64,000 nt of DNA, taken from the NCBI GenBank assembly GCA_019925795.1, contig CM034312.1, positions 28,671,914-28,735,913 of the forward strand, read 5' to 3'. Made by a program: the position numbers and the translations under genes. Origin of the DNA: Dendrobium chrysotoxum. Its lineage: Eukaryota; Streptophyta; Magnoliopsida; Asparagales; Orchidaceae. Positions within the stretch are counted from its first letter, which is position 1; every line of letters starts with the position of its first letter. Positions 32,201 through 45,421 of the stretch are shown one piece after another. The notes below the pieces were generated by a model. The model was not told the DNA's origin and searched no databases. It saw nothing but the letters and a program-made list of their open reading frames with translations.

Positions 32201-35200
32201 AAGTTTGAAAAATTTTATTTAGTTATTATTTTATTATTTGATTATAAGATGATTAACACATTAATTAGATTCCATTTTATTTTTATATTCAAATTTAATC
32301 TCCTAGTGCTATGTGTGTTAATTATGACTTAGTTATTAGAGGTTATGTGATTTTTGTATACTTTTATTTTATTTGGATTATCATTAGTGTATTTGAAATT
32401 CTCCTTAATTAATTATTTAAGTTTAATTAGAGTTGATTAAGGTTGTATTAATAACATACAATAATCCTAAGGGGAATGTCACTAAGTTTTCTATGTTATG
32501 TATTTCTACCCTAAAGTGTGCAGGCATCCTAAGTCTAAGTTTTCTAGGACTCAATCCTTAATTTTTGTCCTTAGATGTCACTAGTGTTATATGGAATGAA
32601 AAAAATTTTGTTATCACTAACCCTTAGGACTTTGCGCACGTGTAAATAGGTTTAAGGATCTAAAATAGAATAAATAATCCTAATAAAATTGAAGTTGCTA
32701 TAGGGACCTAGAAGGGAGGAGTTCGCACACAACACACCACGGCCTCCTAGGGGCTTTCTAAGTTTTAAGAAAACTTACAACACCGGGGGCTACGACCCGG
32801 TGGATTACGCCCGTAGCACCTCTACCCGGTTGGATAGAGACGACTGACGCCTTTAATCTGCTTCTTCTTGTTCACTTGATTGGTACCGTTCCTCGCAGTT
32901 CATGCAAATAAAGATAATAAAATATGGAAGGATTAGAAGCACATTTAATAATTAATAATAAAATAATTGAAATTACTAAAAATAAAAATGTACCTTTCTT
33001 CGGGCTTGAAGGCTGGCACAAGCTGTCAACCTTTTAAACAATTCCCTTTTGAAAGCACACTTTCTATTTTTCCAACCTTCACTTCGAGACACAAGAAGGG
33101 AGAAGTAGAAGAAAGAGAAAGAGAGGGGTAGAGAGAGAGAGAAAGAGAGGCATTGCTTTCTGTAAAAAAAAACTTTCATTTCTAATAAACACCCAACTAA
33201 CTCGCTCTCCAACACAAACCACTTTTTTTCAAAACACACACAACTTTCACTTTCAAGACATCATCTTTCAACATGAACACAAACTCTACTTTCCAAAACT
33301 CTCAAAAGATACACACTTTACTCTTTCACAACTTACACTTTACTTTTCATCATTCTCTACACAATACTCTTCACCAACACACACTTTACTTTCCCATATT
33401 TATATTTCTCAAATCTCAAAATTTATACAAAGTCCACAATTCTAAATTTCAAACACACCTATACATGTCACTTTATCTTTCAAAGATCAAACACTTTACT
33501 TTTACCTTTCTCACACAATACCTTTCCAAACACACACATGTCACTTCCCAAAAAAAAAATCACACACACACTTTTCACAAACACTTCAAGTTTCAATACA
33601 CTTAGTTCACTCTTCAATACACAAACTTTCCAAAATACTTCATCTCTCAAAACATATACTTTTCAAAACATACATTTCATCTTCCAATACATTTCACTTT
33701 CACATTTTGCATACATATATTTCACTTCTCCACACCTTTCAACACACATTTACTTGTCAAAACACTTTACCTTTCCAAAATCATACTTTTCCCCATTCAA
33801 CGTTCATACATTTACAATTGAATCACAAAGTAGAATCATGCTCTCTAACACTTTACCTTTCACCAAATCAAAGTAAGAAACCCTTCTTGATGTAAGTGCA
33901 AAGAATGAATTACTAGACTTCAAATTGAACCCAACTTGCCACTATAAGCTTCCAACTTACTTATTCCAAATCAATACTTATGCCAAATGAAATTTGAGAG
34001 AAGAAAGGAAAATTATAGCAACTCTATTTCCTTCCAACAACTCAAAAGCTTTCCAATCATGAACCATGGTTCATGCAACCAACAATTTCCTATGTGTATT
34101 ATACCATTTCGAGCCCTCTTCCTCTTGAATCATGAATGTACAAAACCTATTGCATAACCTCACTTTTCAACACATTTCACTTTCCAACTTCATTCACATA
34201 CACCTTACTTTTCACATTTTACCTTTCAAAATGTATACTCCTACACTTCTCATTTTCCAAAACCCGAAAATTTTACTTTTCAAACCACACTCAAACTTTA
34301 CCTTTCAAAAACACATACCTTTCCACTTTCAAAACATTACAAATCTCTTTAACACTCCATACACTTTACTATTCCACATTCACACATTTCACCTTGCTTT
34401 TCTTTCAACACTCACAAAGATGCCCTAAGCCATTACTCACCTTTTCATGTTTCAGGAAACTCTTCTAACAACATAAATACCATTACACTGAATACATAAG
34501 ACATAAACATTCTTCAACAGATCTCCAAGCTTTACACCATATGCCATCAAATACCCAAAGGAAAACTTTTAGCTCAAACTTATAAGCTTGTCACAATACC
34601 AAACATACAACACTTGCCAACAATACATTCCTTTGATAATATGAAGATATTGAAATTTTAATCAAGATAAATGATGCAATCACCAAATAATATGAAAAAG
34701 AAGCATTTCTTGCAACCACCACACCACTTCATTTATTCGTTCATCTCGACCGATATACTTATTATCATTAAGAGAAAGTGAAGTATCATTCTCAACTAGG
34801 AGTGAAAGCAAGTCAACTTTTAACACGATTTTGTTTTAGAAGAAGAGTGTTCATCACATAGCTTGTAATGTTCAAGAGGACAAGAAGGAAGAGTTTCCCA
34901 TTTGCAAATACACATAATATGAATGAATGAAACACAACTTGCAATTATTTCAAATTTGTCTTAAAACCAATCTTGCAGTAACAAAAACTTAACTGAACTA
35001 TTTGCACACAATTGAGAGATAGAAAGATTTAGTGCGAATTTATTTCCTCCAAAAACTCACACTCTACCAAAATTTTTAACTTTTCCCTATCTTAACGATT
35101 TGTTTCTTGTCATGAAAATAAAGTAAAACTCCACCATTTTTTTTTTCAAAACACTACATGAAAATAGTACGAATTACCCTGTAAAGATTTTTAACATCAT

Positions 35201-36987
35201 GGATTATGATTGCATATGAGAAGAGGGGAAGGATCATATATATATTTTTTTCTTGACTCTTAAGACAAGAGAGATCAAAGCTCTCTATTTTATCACAAAA
35301 ACAACCCAACATCCAAATCAGCCATGAAAAATGACAAGGACAAAAGATTAGAGGATAAACACTTATCTAAACGTTAAGAAATATTTTCCCCCAAACTTAT
35401 GATATACAAATCATATATTAAGAAATGACAAAATTCAGTAAACATAACAAATATCCACCAACGTCGGAATTGATAGAACAAAAGAAACCACGATAACCCA
35501 TATAAATTGCGACACATTTCTATCAAACAAATGGACTCACAAAGATAAAATCTCATATCCTGATAAAGGATTTTTGTATTTGCTAGTGAATCAGAAAATA
35601 GCCTTTCCGAAAGAGAAAAGAAAATGCTTTCAGGCAAGAGATCTGTTCTACAGGAGATCTATTTCAAGATAATAGCAATGCAAGATCATTCTACCATTTC
35701 GGGTTATTTCAAGAACATATGCAAAATCTATACTCCATTCTTTAAGAAGCAGGAATACAATTTCAATGCAAGCAATCAACATTATCATTCCCTCTCTAGA
35801 TAACCATGGTTCTCATCACTTCTCATTGCAATCACTTTTCTAATCAACAAAGAAGAGGAAGAAGAATATGGGTGGGGATGTAGAAGAGATTACCCAAGAT
35901 TAAGAGGATTGTTGGCGTCGGCTAGGGCAGAGGGACTTTCGCTGGTTTTTTTTTTTTGCGAACTGGGAGCAGATGGCTGGGGGATCAGCCTTGGTGTCGG
36001 ACTTCCTGGGTCGAAGTGAACGAGAGAGAGGAATCGGGAGAAGGATCGTGGGGGGAGAAGCCAGGAGGGTTCTTGCGAACGAACCAGAGAGAGGAAGGCG
36101 GAGCAGTTCGCAAACTGGAAGGAGCGACCAAGGCCTGGGGTCGTTTTCGCGAATGAGAGCCTGGGAGGAGTTGTTCGTTTTTTTTTTGCGAATTTGAGGG
36201 AGGGGAGAGGGTTTCGTGCGAATGAGCCAGGGACCTGGGGGGTTCGTTCAGTTGTTCGAATGAGTAGGGATAGGGAGATCGTGGGGTGCGGTTTTAACTA
36301 AATTTTACTAAAATCAAAACCACCTATACGCCTAAATCAGCCCTAAACCTCATCTAAGCCTTTTCTAATCAATTGGTCAATTTAATTAGCTTTTAATGAT
36401 ACAAAAAATTAATTTAAGCCTAAAATAAAAGATCAATTTTGATCAATTCAAATTAATTTAATTAATTGGATTAATGTCAATTGGGATTCAAATAACTCGC
36501 AATGAGTCAAGTTAGGCCTCTTAGGTCTATATTTCGCTGAACTGAATTCGACCGATTTAGTTTATTTCACAAGTGTTTTGATCAATTTATATTCAATTAA
36601 TATCAAATTTAATGAATTTAGTTTCTTAGTTGAGTTCAAATAGCTTGATTTAATGTCTAATTTACTCCAGTTAGCTCGAGATGGGTTATGTAAGATCGAT
36701 CAAACTATCAAGTTGAAATTGAATTCGAATTGAGCCCAATTAAATCTAATGACATTCAATTACACTATCATGTCTGAAATCAAATTAGTTTTGAGTTTAG
36801 TTTGGAGTTGAATTAAATTTGGATTGAATTGATTTTGATTTAGGTCGAGTTATCAAGTCGAGTCGATGCTACATCAGTGGGTGTCCACCTACGGGAAAAC
36901 CTGTCGAACGATATCTATACTAGGCTACGAAGACCTAGATGCTAGAGTTAATTCCAGGGAAATTGACCCCGAAAAATGAGGTCAACA
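29281..36987 (-). repeat. 5' LTR of the Tat-like element (7707 bp, full length)
   Basis: This is the longer and undamaged LTR copy. It contains the element's promoter and polyadenylation signals in principle, although I could not assign them. It keeps 32121-33027, which the other LTR has lost. An LTR of 7.7 kb is very long even for Tat/Ogre elements, whose LTRs are typically a few kilobases. Open frames inside it are duplicated in the other LTR and show no known domain. Confidence 0.93.
33240..34430. repeat. Guanine-depleted block, second copy
   Basis: It is the counterpart of 12505-13690 in the 5' LTR, nearly identical, with a, c and t making up almost all of the + strand. Confidence 0.75.
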
Positions 36988-36992
36988 CTTCC
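36988..36992. other. Target site duplication, right copy
   Basis: The sequence cttcc matches 9439-9443. It is at once the resumption of the interrupted older gag. Confidence 0.9.
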
Positions 36993-39310
36993 TCTTGGAG
37001 ATTAGAGGCTTTACACAACAACTTCTCAAAGGTTTTAATTATAAAGCCTTTAAACAAAATGGCGATTAGATCATGAATATTTTCAACAGAATCTCTATAT
37101 CATGTTGTTCTTCCAACTGTGGCTTACATCTCATGCTAAGATTTCTCCATCTCAGAATATAATCTACTAGACGTTCACCTAGTTTATACTTCTGTACTAT
37201 ATGATCACCGACAGTGATATGATATTTTGCCCCGCCAAAAATTTTTACAAACAAACTTTCTAATTGATTAAAGGAATGGACCAAACCATTAGGCAGTTTA
37301 GCATACCAATCAAATGTGATATCAAATAAGCTGCTAAAAAGTTGACTGAACAATAATGCTTCACTACATCCAATGTTATAGCAACTAGCCCTAAAATGCG
37401 CAAGGTGTTATTTAGAATTGCTTGTGCCATCAAAGTTCTTGCATGAAGGCTGTACAAATCCTTTCGAGTAGGGTATCAAATCATATTCTTCCAGGTATGA
37501 TCTACCCTTTAGAATATATGAAGTACTCTAAGAATTAGCTAGTGCCTCTTTGACTTACTATTCTACCATTTATTTTATATCTACAGATGAGACTAGTTCT
37601 TTTTTTTTTTTAATTTCACTGGCTTGTTCTCTACTTTTTCCATATGAATGTCTTTTCCTTTAATATCGACTTATACTATTTCATTAGGTGAGGATGACCT
37701 GTGCCACTAGTGTAAAAGATGACTTACCCTGCATGACGGCAATCATGCCCATCATCTTCTCTAATTTCTTTTCCATTCTTAGTATCTGTTCATCTTCCTA
37801 ATGTAACTGTTATAAAATGTTGGGTTGAATCAGATGCATCATCTTCATTGATCCCAACATCAGTAGCTTTTTCTTCAAATTTACCCTTTTTCTTTTCTCT
37901 TTACAAAGATGAATGAGTATATATCATATTGATACTACCATACATTTCTTTATCTTGTAAGTTCATTTATACATTCTATATAGCTTATTGCTCATCTATA
38001 GATTAGATACACTCTAACAGATGACAATTGATTTCCATACGACATTTTGTGGATCCACTAGAGTATACTCTCTTACAGATGATGATTCAACTATAGTTTT
38101 TCCTTTCTTCATTCTCTCCTATGCTGCACTATTTTTATGAGTGATTAGTGCAGTCGGAGTGACAACCATTTTATGCCATCAAACCCTCTCCTTGTCAGAT
38201 AATAAGGCTAGCTGATTTATTGATTTAGCTTCCTTTTATCAAAGTAGGAAGATGATTTACTACCTTAAAAATGATGTCGATCGATTCTTGGCGAATGTTG
38301 ACCTGAAGAGCGACCTAAGGTTCTCACCGGGAACTTTTTGGATTGATTTGAAGATGGAGGAGATATAAGATTATACCCTCGATAGGCTAATGCTCCATAT
38401 CCTAGAGATTAAATAGGAGTTTGTTAACTCTGGTAGCTAGACGGTGTTGCATGTTGATTAGCATATGAGAACTTCTTTGGTTCTTGATGATGATCTGTAG
38501 TACTAATTTGTCAATTAGGTGAAATTGTACCCTTCTTTTAGTAGGGGGAGATGCTTCTCGCCCTCTGCTTGAATGTGCTTGTACTTTAGTAGAAATAACA
38601 TTCTTAACACTTTTCAAAAATTCACTTTTTGATTGCCCATAACTAGCAACACAATCATGAATTAACCCATTTAACAAAGATTTAAATTTCCTTTTCCATT
38701 CGGATAAGGAAGGTAGAACAGGGTTTGCATGGAAGGAGTAGGAGGTGAGTTGGCTATCTTAACAAGGTTCTCTTCTCCAATAGCAACTGATAGTGGATGG
38801 AAATAATTTCTATCAAGCAAAGTAGGATTTACAGGTATTTTAGGAGTTTTAGAGTTTACATTTATTGATGCTTCAGTAGTAACGGTGACCAAAACATTTT
38901 CTTCCAGTAGTTTGGCTTTCTCATCCCTTCGCCTCAGTCGAGAATTCATGTTGTGATGCTGAGATTTAATAATCTCTTTCACTCTAGAAGATGACCCCAT
39001 CTCAAAATTCTTAAAGATAGGCAGTTCAGAGTTGACAACATATTTTTCCTCTTTTTTTGTAGCAGTTTAAGGGAAAGTCAAATGAGAAAAGATTGAAGGT
39101 TATAGCCACAGGATCAGCTATAGAACCACCCTTGGTATTGATCTGATAAAGAGTTCACTGGACAAAAACATCTACAATTGTGACCACTTTAGTTTATGGT
39201 CCAGTGAATGTAAACTACATGTTATTGAAGATTGATTCAAATTTAATCTGAGTGCCCTCAGTAGATTGGGTTTGGCTGATGTTGAAGTTAAAGATTAACT
39301 TTCCTGACAT
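36988..39310 (-). pseudogene. Gag of an older, related Tat-like element, broken
   Basis: The minus strand encodes fragments aligned with the young element's N-terminal and gag regions. MSGKLIF starts at 39310 where the young element has MMGKLIF. 38671-39000 matches the GSSS...RRR and GEE..VKIA region. 37066-37353 matches the gag core (FDWYAKLPNG, YILRWRNLSMRC, EEQHDIEILLK). Frameshifts and stops separate these pieces, so no polyprotein can be made. The young element is inserted in this gag in the same orientation. Protease, RT, RNase H and integrase of the older copy are gone. Confidence 0.88.
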
Positions 39311-39739
39311 TTTCTAAAATCAAATAAAAAGTCCTTGTAAGTTACTTAACTTACCAAGTCCAAATTAGATATTGAATCAGGAGAATACATTGAACTGAAT
39401 CTATTTATTCTCCAAAGCAAGTTCTAAATAGTTGATAAGGGAAAGTGATCTTGGTTTTGAAGATGGATCCAATCCAAATAATAATATTGAGCTATATGGA
39501 GGAATGTAACTACTATGTACTATACAAGACTAGGAAATTATTGACTCTGGAGTTTGAATTTAAATGGAGGATTGATTGAAGGTTTTTTGAAGGTTTAAAC
39601 ATTGATAATTGAAATGTCAATCATTCTCAACCAAAGATGAAATGAATGAAATGAACAACGCAAGGAGATAACTTACTATAAAAGTGAATACATTACTAAT
39701 TTAAAGTCTAGTCTCCAGTAAAGATGGAAAGTAAACAAT

Positions 39740-39757
39740 TCCCCAGTGGAGTCACCA
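39740..39757 (-). other. Primer binding site of the older element
   Basis: On the minus strand it reads TGGTGACTCCACTGGGGA, differing at one base from the young element's site, with the same 9-bp gap to the LTR. Confidence 0.8.
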
Positions 39758-39766
39758 AGAAAATCT

Positions 39767-42700
39767 TGCAAACAAAATAAATGTTTTGACCACTGATTTG
39801 CTATGTTGTTTCTTCAAAAAATCCATACAGCCAACATTATACTACCTTAAAAGATAGAGTAATGCCACACTATAGATTTGAGAAGAGAAACATATTTATT
39901 CTAAGAATTAAATTCAGCATAGGGAATATTAAATTTATCTCAAGGAATAAAATTCGTATTCACCTACCATTTTAAAAATGAAATTTGCATCCAAAGAATT
40001 CTTCTCTTTCTTAGAGGACTAAGACAAAATTTATTTTAATCTGGGTCCTTAGGTTCCCATAGAGGTAAGACTCCACAGTTAATTATATATTCGAAGTAAA
40101 AACTTTCAATTAAAGTGGAGACTAGACTTTAGATTTAAGAAAATCTATTATATTTGATTTAAATATTTGAAAGCTTCAATCAATCACTTTGAAAATACTA
40201 TCTTTATAAATTTTAAACTTATAAAATTCATTTGAAGGGAGTTTAAGAGGTGCAAATACACTTAGACTTAAGCTCTCTTGGAGTGCATTACAAGCTAACA
40301 ACCTTAATGCACACATCAATCGCCTTAGTGCAATGTGAGAGAAGATAAACTTTACCCTTAAGGAAGCAATGAGCTAGTTTGACACTAGATGTATATTTTA
40401 ACATTTGTGTTGAAGTGACCATAGCAAGAAGACTCACTAAAACTCTAAGATTATCTTTTTTTACTTAAACTAACTTATCTAAATGCTAAGTCTATATTTT
40501 TAGAAAAATTTGGCAGCATAACAGTCCTAACTATGAGGAAAACAATGCCATCCCTGATGCTTAGGCCTCTCATACCTTGTAGTTGGCTTGTGTGCTGGGC
40601 TAGTGTATGTTATAGAAAATAAAATGTATGTATGTATGTATGCATGTCAGGGTAAAGATATTTGTGTGTATGGTATTACTACCGTATCGTCCTAGATCTA
40701 GTATTCATGTTCCTATAAAGTCTGGAACATATACACTAAAATAAACCTATAAAAAAGGACTACCCTCTAATGCAATCTATCACCCATATGAATGCAATGC
40801 ATGTATATGAAGCAATGTATGAAAGAGTGCAATATAAATGAAAATTTTCATTTCATTTATAGAAGAGAATTTTACAACCCAGGGTCTATAGGAAATTAAG
40901 GTGGTCAGGCTCCACCAAAACCTAGTTTTCTATACCTATGAAATATATAAATTTAAATGTACCTTCTTATCATCTTCTGGCTTTGAATCTTCTTATAGAA
41001 TTCTAAAAGGGAATACCCTCGAAGGGAGAGGAAGTTATCTTTTAGAGCCTTATATGTATACATAAGCAGATACCATTAAATCTTTACAACTCAATGATGC
41101 TTTATAATTTGATCTATATACAAACTACATATATACAATGAATCTTTACATTTACATTAAATCCTATATACCTTATACAATGACTCTTACAAGTAATAAA
41201 AGCAATGTAAGAGCAGATATAATAAAAGAGTGCAATGCAGGTGTATAAGAATTTAATGAATCTAATGCAAACTATGAGAGACTAAGGTGTATCAATAGAA
41301 ATTAAAACTTATATGACATTCAGAGTGCTGAAAATAAACAAACAAACACATGATGCTCTCCAAGCAAAGCATCCATAATCATACCAAATCAACCACTGGC
41401 CTAACCTAAGCTAGAGTTAGTTGTCCAAGCAAACCATCTATTGTGTGTGAATAAGACTATGTGAGTTTGATATGTCCAATGGGTTTATTATTTGAGTTGC
41501 TTTATTTGAAGGAGTTTGTTTATTATAGGTTAATGTAATTTTTAATTTAAATTTAAGTGTTAATGATTTAGTATTTTATTAGTTATGTTTTAAAATGTTG
41601 AAGTTGATAATTTTAATTTTAAGGAACTATGTAAGTTAGTGACTTTAAAGTGCAAATGCTACTAATCTACAAGTCCTAAGGCTCATAATTATAATGCTAT
41701 CATTCTCCCATAAAGGATAAGATTGGTTGTATAGAGTCCTTGTATTTTATTAATGATTTATTAAGAAAGAAGAGAGAAGACTTTATGAATTTAATACAAA
41801 CATTAATTCCAAAAGAAATTTTGCATGAGCAATGAAGGTCCTTTGATTTATTAATTATTTATTTAAGGTTGGTTAAAGATTCCCCAATCTAATGTGTTAG
41901 TGTCTTCCTGAAGGTACATAACACATGAGGCTGTTTAAAATTATTTAAATACCTCTTAAATCGAATGCTAATGTGTCCTCCTAAGGAGTGAGACATAAAG
42001 CATGAAAGGTTCTTTAATTATTTAATTAATATTAATTATCAAATTTATTTGATTAAAGTAAATTTAATCAAATAAATTATCAAATTAATTTGGTTTATAA
42101 GATTTAAAATTCAATTATTATTCACTGATTTTTATTTGAATTATAAAGAATTTTAAATTATTTATTAAATTTTTAATTAATTATTAATACTTTATTATTT
42201 AATTTTTATTCAAAATTTTATTTGAATTTCAATTAATTATTACTAATTTTTATTTTATTTTATGTTTTCTATTTCAGTTATATTTATTAAAATTTATTTA
42301 ATTTTTAAGTATTTAGTTAATTATTTAATACCCTTTATTTACTTGAGAACTTGGGGAATCTAATTAACTAACCACATAAACTCAAATGGCCAAGGGATTA
42401 AGGTTATTGGTTAGGACTAACCAGTAGGCCAATCCTTGAAATCTTGAAATTGATTTGATTAATATTTAATTTTTTATGTTTTTATTTAATTATTATTTAA
42501 ATTAGAGTTAATTAATTATTAATTAAATTTTAATCAAATTTAAATTAGGATTTTAATATTTGTTGATTGTAGGTGTGATTTAGAGTTGATTGAAGCTTGG
42601 TTTATATTTTTAGGAGTTTTGGGTAATTTATTAGGATTTTTGAAAAATAAGCCCTTAAATAGGGGCTGGTTTTAGGTTTGTTTAATGAAAGGTTTAAATG

Positions 42701-45421
42701 ACTTCAAATTAATGTCAAATTTATTCCTAAGGTGTGTCATATCACTAAGTTTACGAGGTTTCAGTTTCACCCCTATTTGATGCATGGAGAATTTCCTAAA
42801 TTTTTTATAAGTTTTCTAGATAATTTCCTTAATTATTTTTCCTAGGTGTCTCTACTATTCATCATGAATTAAAATTTGGTGTGACTAACCCTTACAACAA
42901 TATAAGCATACCACAAAAATTTGGTGCCCAAAATCTATGTGGATTGAGTGTACTAAATTTCTAAAGATTTGGGTTAAATCATAACATAATACTTTGGGAA
43001 TTCAATAGCTGGAGATGCAAGGCTCCCCAAGGTCTAATAGGGTGTAGTATACATACCCTAATTTATGACCTCCAAAGTTTGAACTAATTTGACCATTGGG
43101 CAAATAGTAATTAAGGAAAACCATTAAATAAATAAACCCTAATTACTTTCTATTCAATGGTTAAACCCCTCTGAAAATAATTTTAAATTAAAATTAACCT
43201 CATGCTGGTTCCATAGAACCCTAAGAACTTTAAAATTGGTTGAGAAATAGATTTATTATGAATTTTTGAAAATTTGAGGCATTTTCAGATTTAAATAATA
43301 CATTCAATAAAGAAAATATGTTGCGGCGGAAGTGTGACACTGCAATCATGCGCAATGATTAAATGGCGGTAGCAGCGCAGTATCAAATCCTGCGGTAGCC
43401 ACTTATCCACATAAAAGGGTAATCGTAGCTATTTGTTAACCCTCGATAAGGGTGGACGACCCTGATTCAGTTGGACGGGGGATGAAACAGTCAAATGATG
43501 AACTACAGTTCGAATGTCAGACAAGATAACATGATCCGAACTGTTAATTTCAAAATCAACAGTTCAATTAACACCTAATGCATACATGAAGGCTTGTAAC
43601 AATATAGTTGAAAAGATGTTCAAACTCACACCCAGTGCAGCGCGACACTGCAATCATGCACAATGATTAAATGGCGGTGGCAGCACAGTATCAAATCTCG
43701 CGGTAGCCACTTATCCAGATCGGAAGGTAATCATAGCTAGTTGTTAATGCACGATAAGGGTAGATGGATGTGATTCGGTTGGACGAGTGACGGAACAGCC
43801 AAATGATAAACCATAATTTAAATGTCAAACAGGATAACAAGATCCAAACCATTGATTTTTAAATCAGTTGTTCAAATCACAACCAATACATGCATGAAGG
43901 CTTGTAACGATATAGATGAAGATATGTTCAAACTCATAATCCACTAAACCAAATGGATTGAAATTTTAAATAAAGCTAAAAACATTTAGTTTAAAAAGTG
44001 CTTTAAACAAAGCTATTTAACCCTATATATTGCAAACTAGGGTTTGCTTATTGCTTTGATAGGAAGGGTCTCAAGGCTTGCTTTAAGGCTTATTTTGTCC
44101 CTTGAGAAGTCTAGAAAAACTTCACAGAAGAAATCACAGCTAGAGAAGCCCAAGATTAAGATATATAGGGCTTGGACAGACGTTGAAGTCAGGTAGCCAA
44201 AATCTCACTGCCGGTGACATTTGACCAGTCGATTTGAACTTGGGGAATGTAGAAGGTGTGGAGAGTAAAAAAAAAAAAAAGTTTTCCCCTGTAGGTGCAT
44301 TAGTTTTGGAGTTATGCTAGAATGAGTGTTTTTTGCATAGAGTTGCTCAATTCAAAACCCTAGAGCTCAATTGAATGTCTAGGATCCATCAAGGCCCTCC
44401 CTTGGATCATTTACACCTATCCCAAATGATTAGGGAGCATAGGGAGTGGCTACACAATGTGAAAATGACCTTAGGTGATTTCACATGGGAGGGACCATTA
44501 GCTTGCTATTTTAGGCTAGACCAGAGGTTGGGATCAGCTTAGAGGGTGTATAGGGTGATTTTGAATTAATTTGGTAGGGTTTGGATCAGTTGGTTTGGAG
44601 GGAAATGATGGGTTTGGTGAGAGTTGACCATTTGAACATATTTAAAACTTTTGTAACTATTTGACCATTCAATTGGTCAAGGTTATTGGGATAGAGCCAA
44701 GGGAAGGTTTGCATGCTATTGGAATGAAATTCCAAGGGACTTGAAGCAAAGATGTTGGTGTTTGAGTGAAGGGTTAGATGTATGTAAGGGTTTGACCATT
44801 CTTGATGAGTTGAACAATTAAAACTAATCAAGGCTTGACTCATGGAGGGATTAAGCTTGTATGAAGCATGCAATGAAGTGATCTTGAGGGATTAGGATGT
44901 TTGATTTGAGTAGTGTATACACTGGATTAACCTTGATTGACCTTGTCTGATCAAATTTGAGTTTAGCTAACCAAGTTAATTGTTGACTGGGTTAGGGTGA
45001 TCAATCATGTTCAATTCCTTAGCAATTTAGTTCAGGGGAGTTTGGTGAAGTTTAGGAGTGATTTGTGTTTTATTGGAGGTGTTTGGGGTGTTAAATCAGT
45101 TGGGCTAGCTTAACTAAATTAAATGGGTCAGTGAATGGCTCAGGGAATTAATGATGAAGGCTTTGATATATAAAACCCCTAATGAAGGAGTTCAGATAAT
45201 GATTGATGTCAGGAGGTTAGTGTACTATGGAGGGAAGTGTATTGGGTCAATTGATTATAATGCAGAGCTATTAGTTGTCTAGATGATTGAGGTTCATGAT
45301 TGTTGATTGTTCATGATAATTGAAGTTCAGGGTGGCTATAGTTCAGCTTGATTGTAGTTAAGGTGATTGTAGCTCAGGTGATTGTAATTCAGGGTGAACT
45401 CAGATAAAAATGAGGTCAACA
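39767..45421 (-). repeat. 5' LTR of the older element (about 5.65 kb)
   Basis: Boundaries were set by comparison with the young LTR: the left end abuts the PBS gap, and the right end is the shared aaaaatgaggtcaaca. It contains a match, near 42720-42900, to the part of the young 5' LTR lost from the young 3' LTR. It has many AT-rich tracts, a short (ATGT)n run near 40625, and a 308-bp tandem duplication. Open frames such as 44586-44873 show no known motif. Confidence 0.8.
43334..43945. repeat. Tandem duplication, unit 308 bp, inside the older LTR
   Basis: Units start at 43334 and 43642, each with the word gacactgcaatcatg followed by atgattaaatggcggt and gcggtagccacttatcca. The copies differ at many sites, so the duplication is old. 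It has no match in the young LTR that I noticed. Confidence 0.85.

Larger units (their letters stand above)
9444..36987 (-). mobile_element. 27.5-kb Tat/Ogre-like Ty3-gypsy LTR retrotransposon
   Basis: The element reads right to left: 5' LTR 29281-36987, PBS 29254-29271, leader with palindrome array, one gag-pro-pol frame (27129-18460), repeat-rich 3' UTR, PPT 16249-16262, 3' LTR 9444-16248. On its own strand the LTRs begin TGTTGACC and end CCCACCA, i.e. TG...CA. It is flanked by cttcc on both sides. A second RNase H-like domain after the gypsy RNase H, the absence of a chromodomain, the very long LTRs and the tandem repeats before the PPT point to the Tat lineage, to which Ogre elements belong. 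Apart from one 0.9-kb deletion, I count only some 20-25 substitutions between the LTRs, so insertion looks recent. The integrase has a key substitution, so autonomy is doubtful. Confidence 0.95.
36988..45421 (-). mobile_element. Older Tat-like element, truncated: gag, PBS and 5' LTR
   Basis: The order from right to left is LTR 39767-45421, PBS 39740-39757, leader 39311-39739, gag from 39310. LTR ends (tgaggtcaaca on the right, a tgcaaacaaaataaatg start on the left), PBS sequence and PBS spacing match the young element. The LTR shares wording with the young LTR over long parts (for example acaacccagggtcta and ggcctaacctaagctagag) but is heavily diverged. The 3' part of the element has been lost, apart from 84 bp at 9360-9443. 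Confidence 0.85.
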
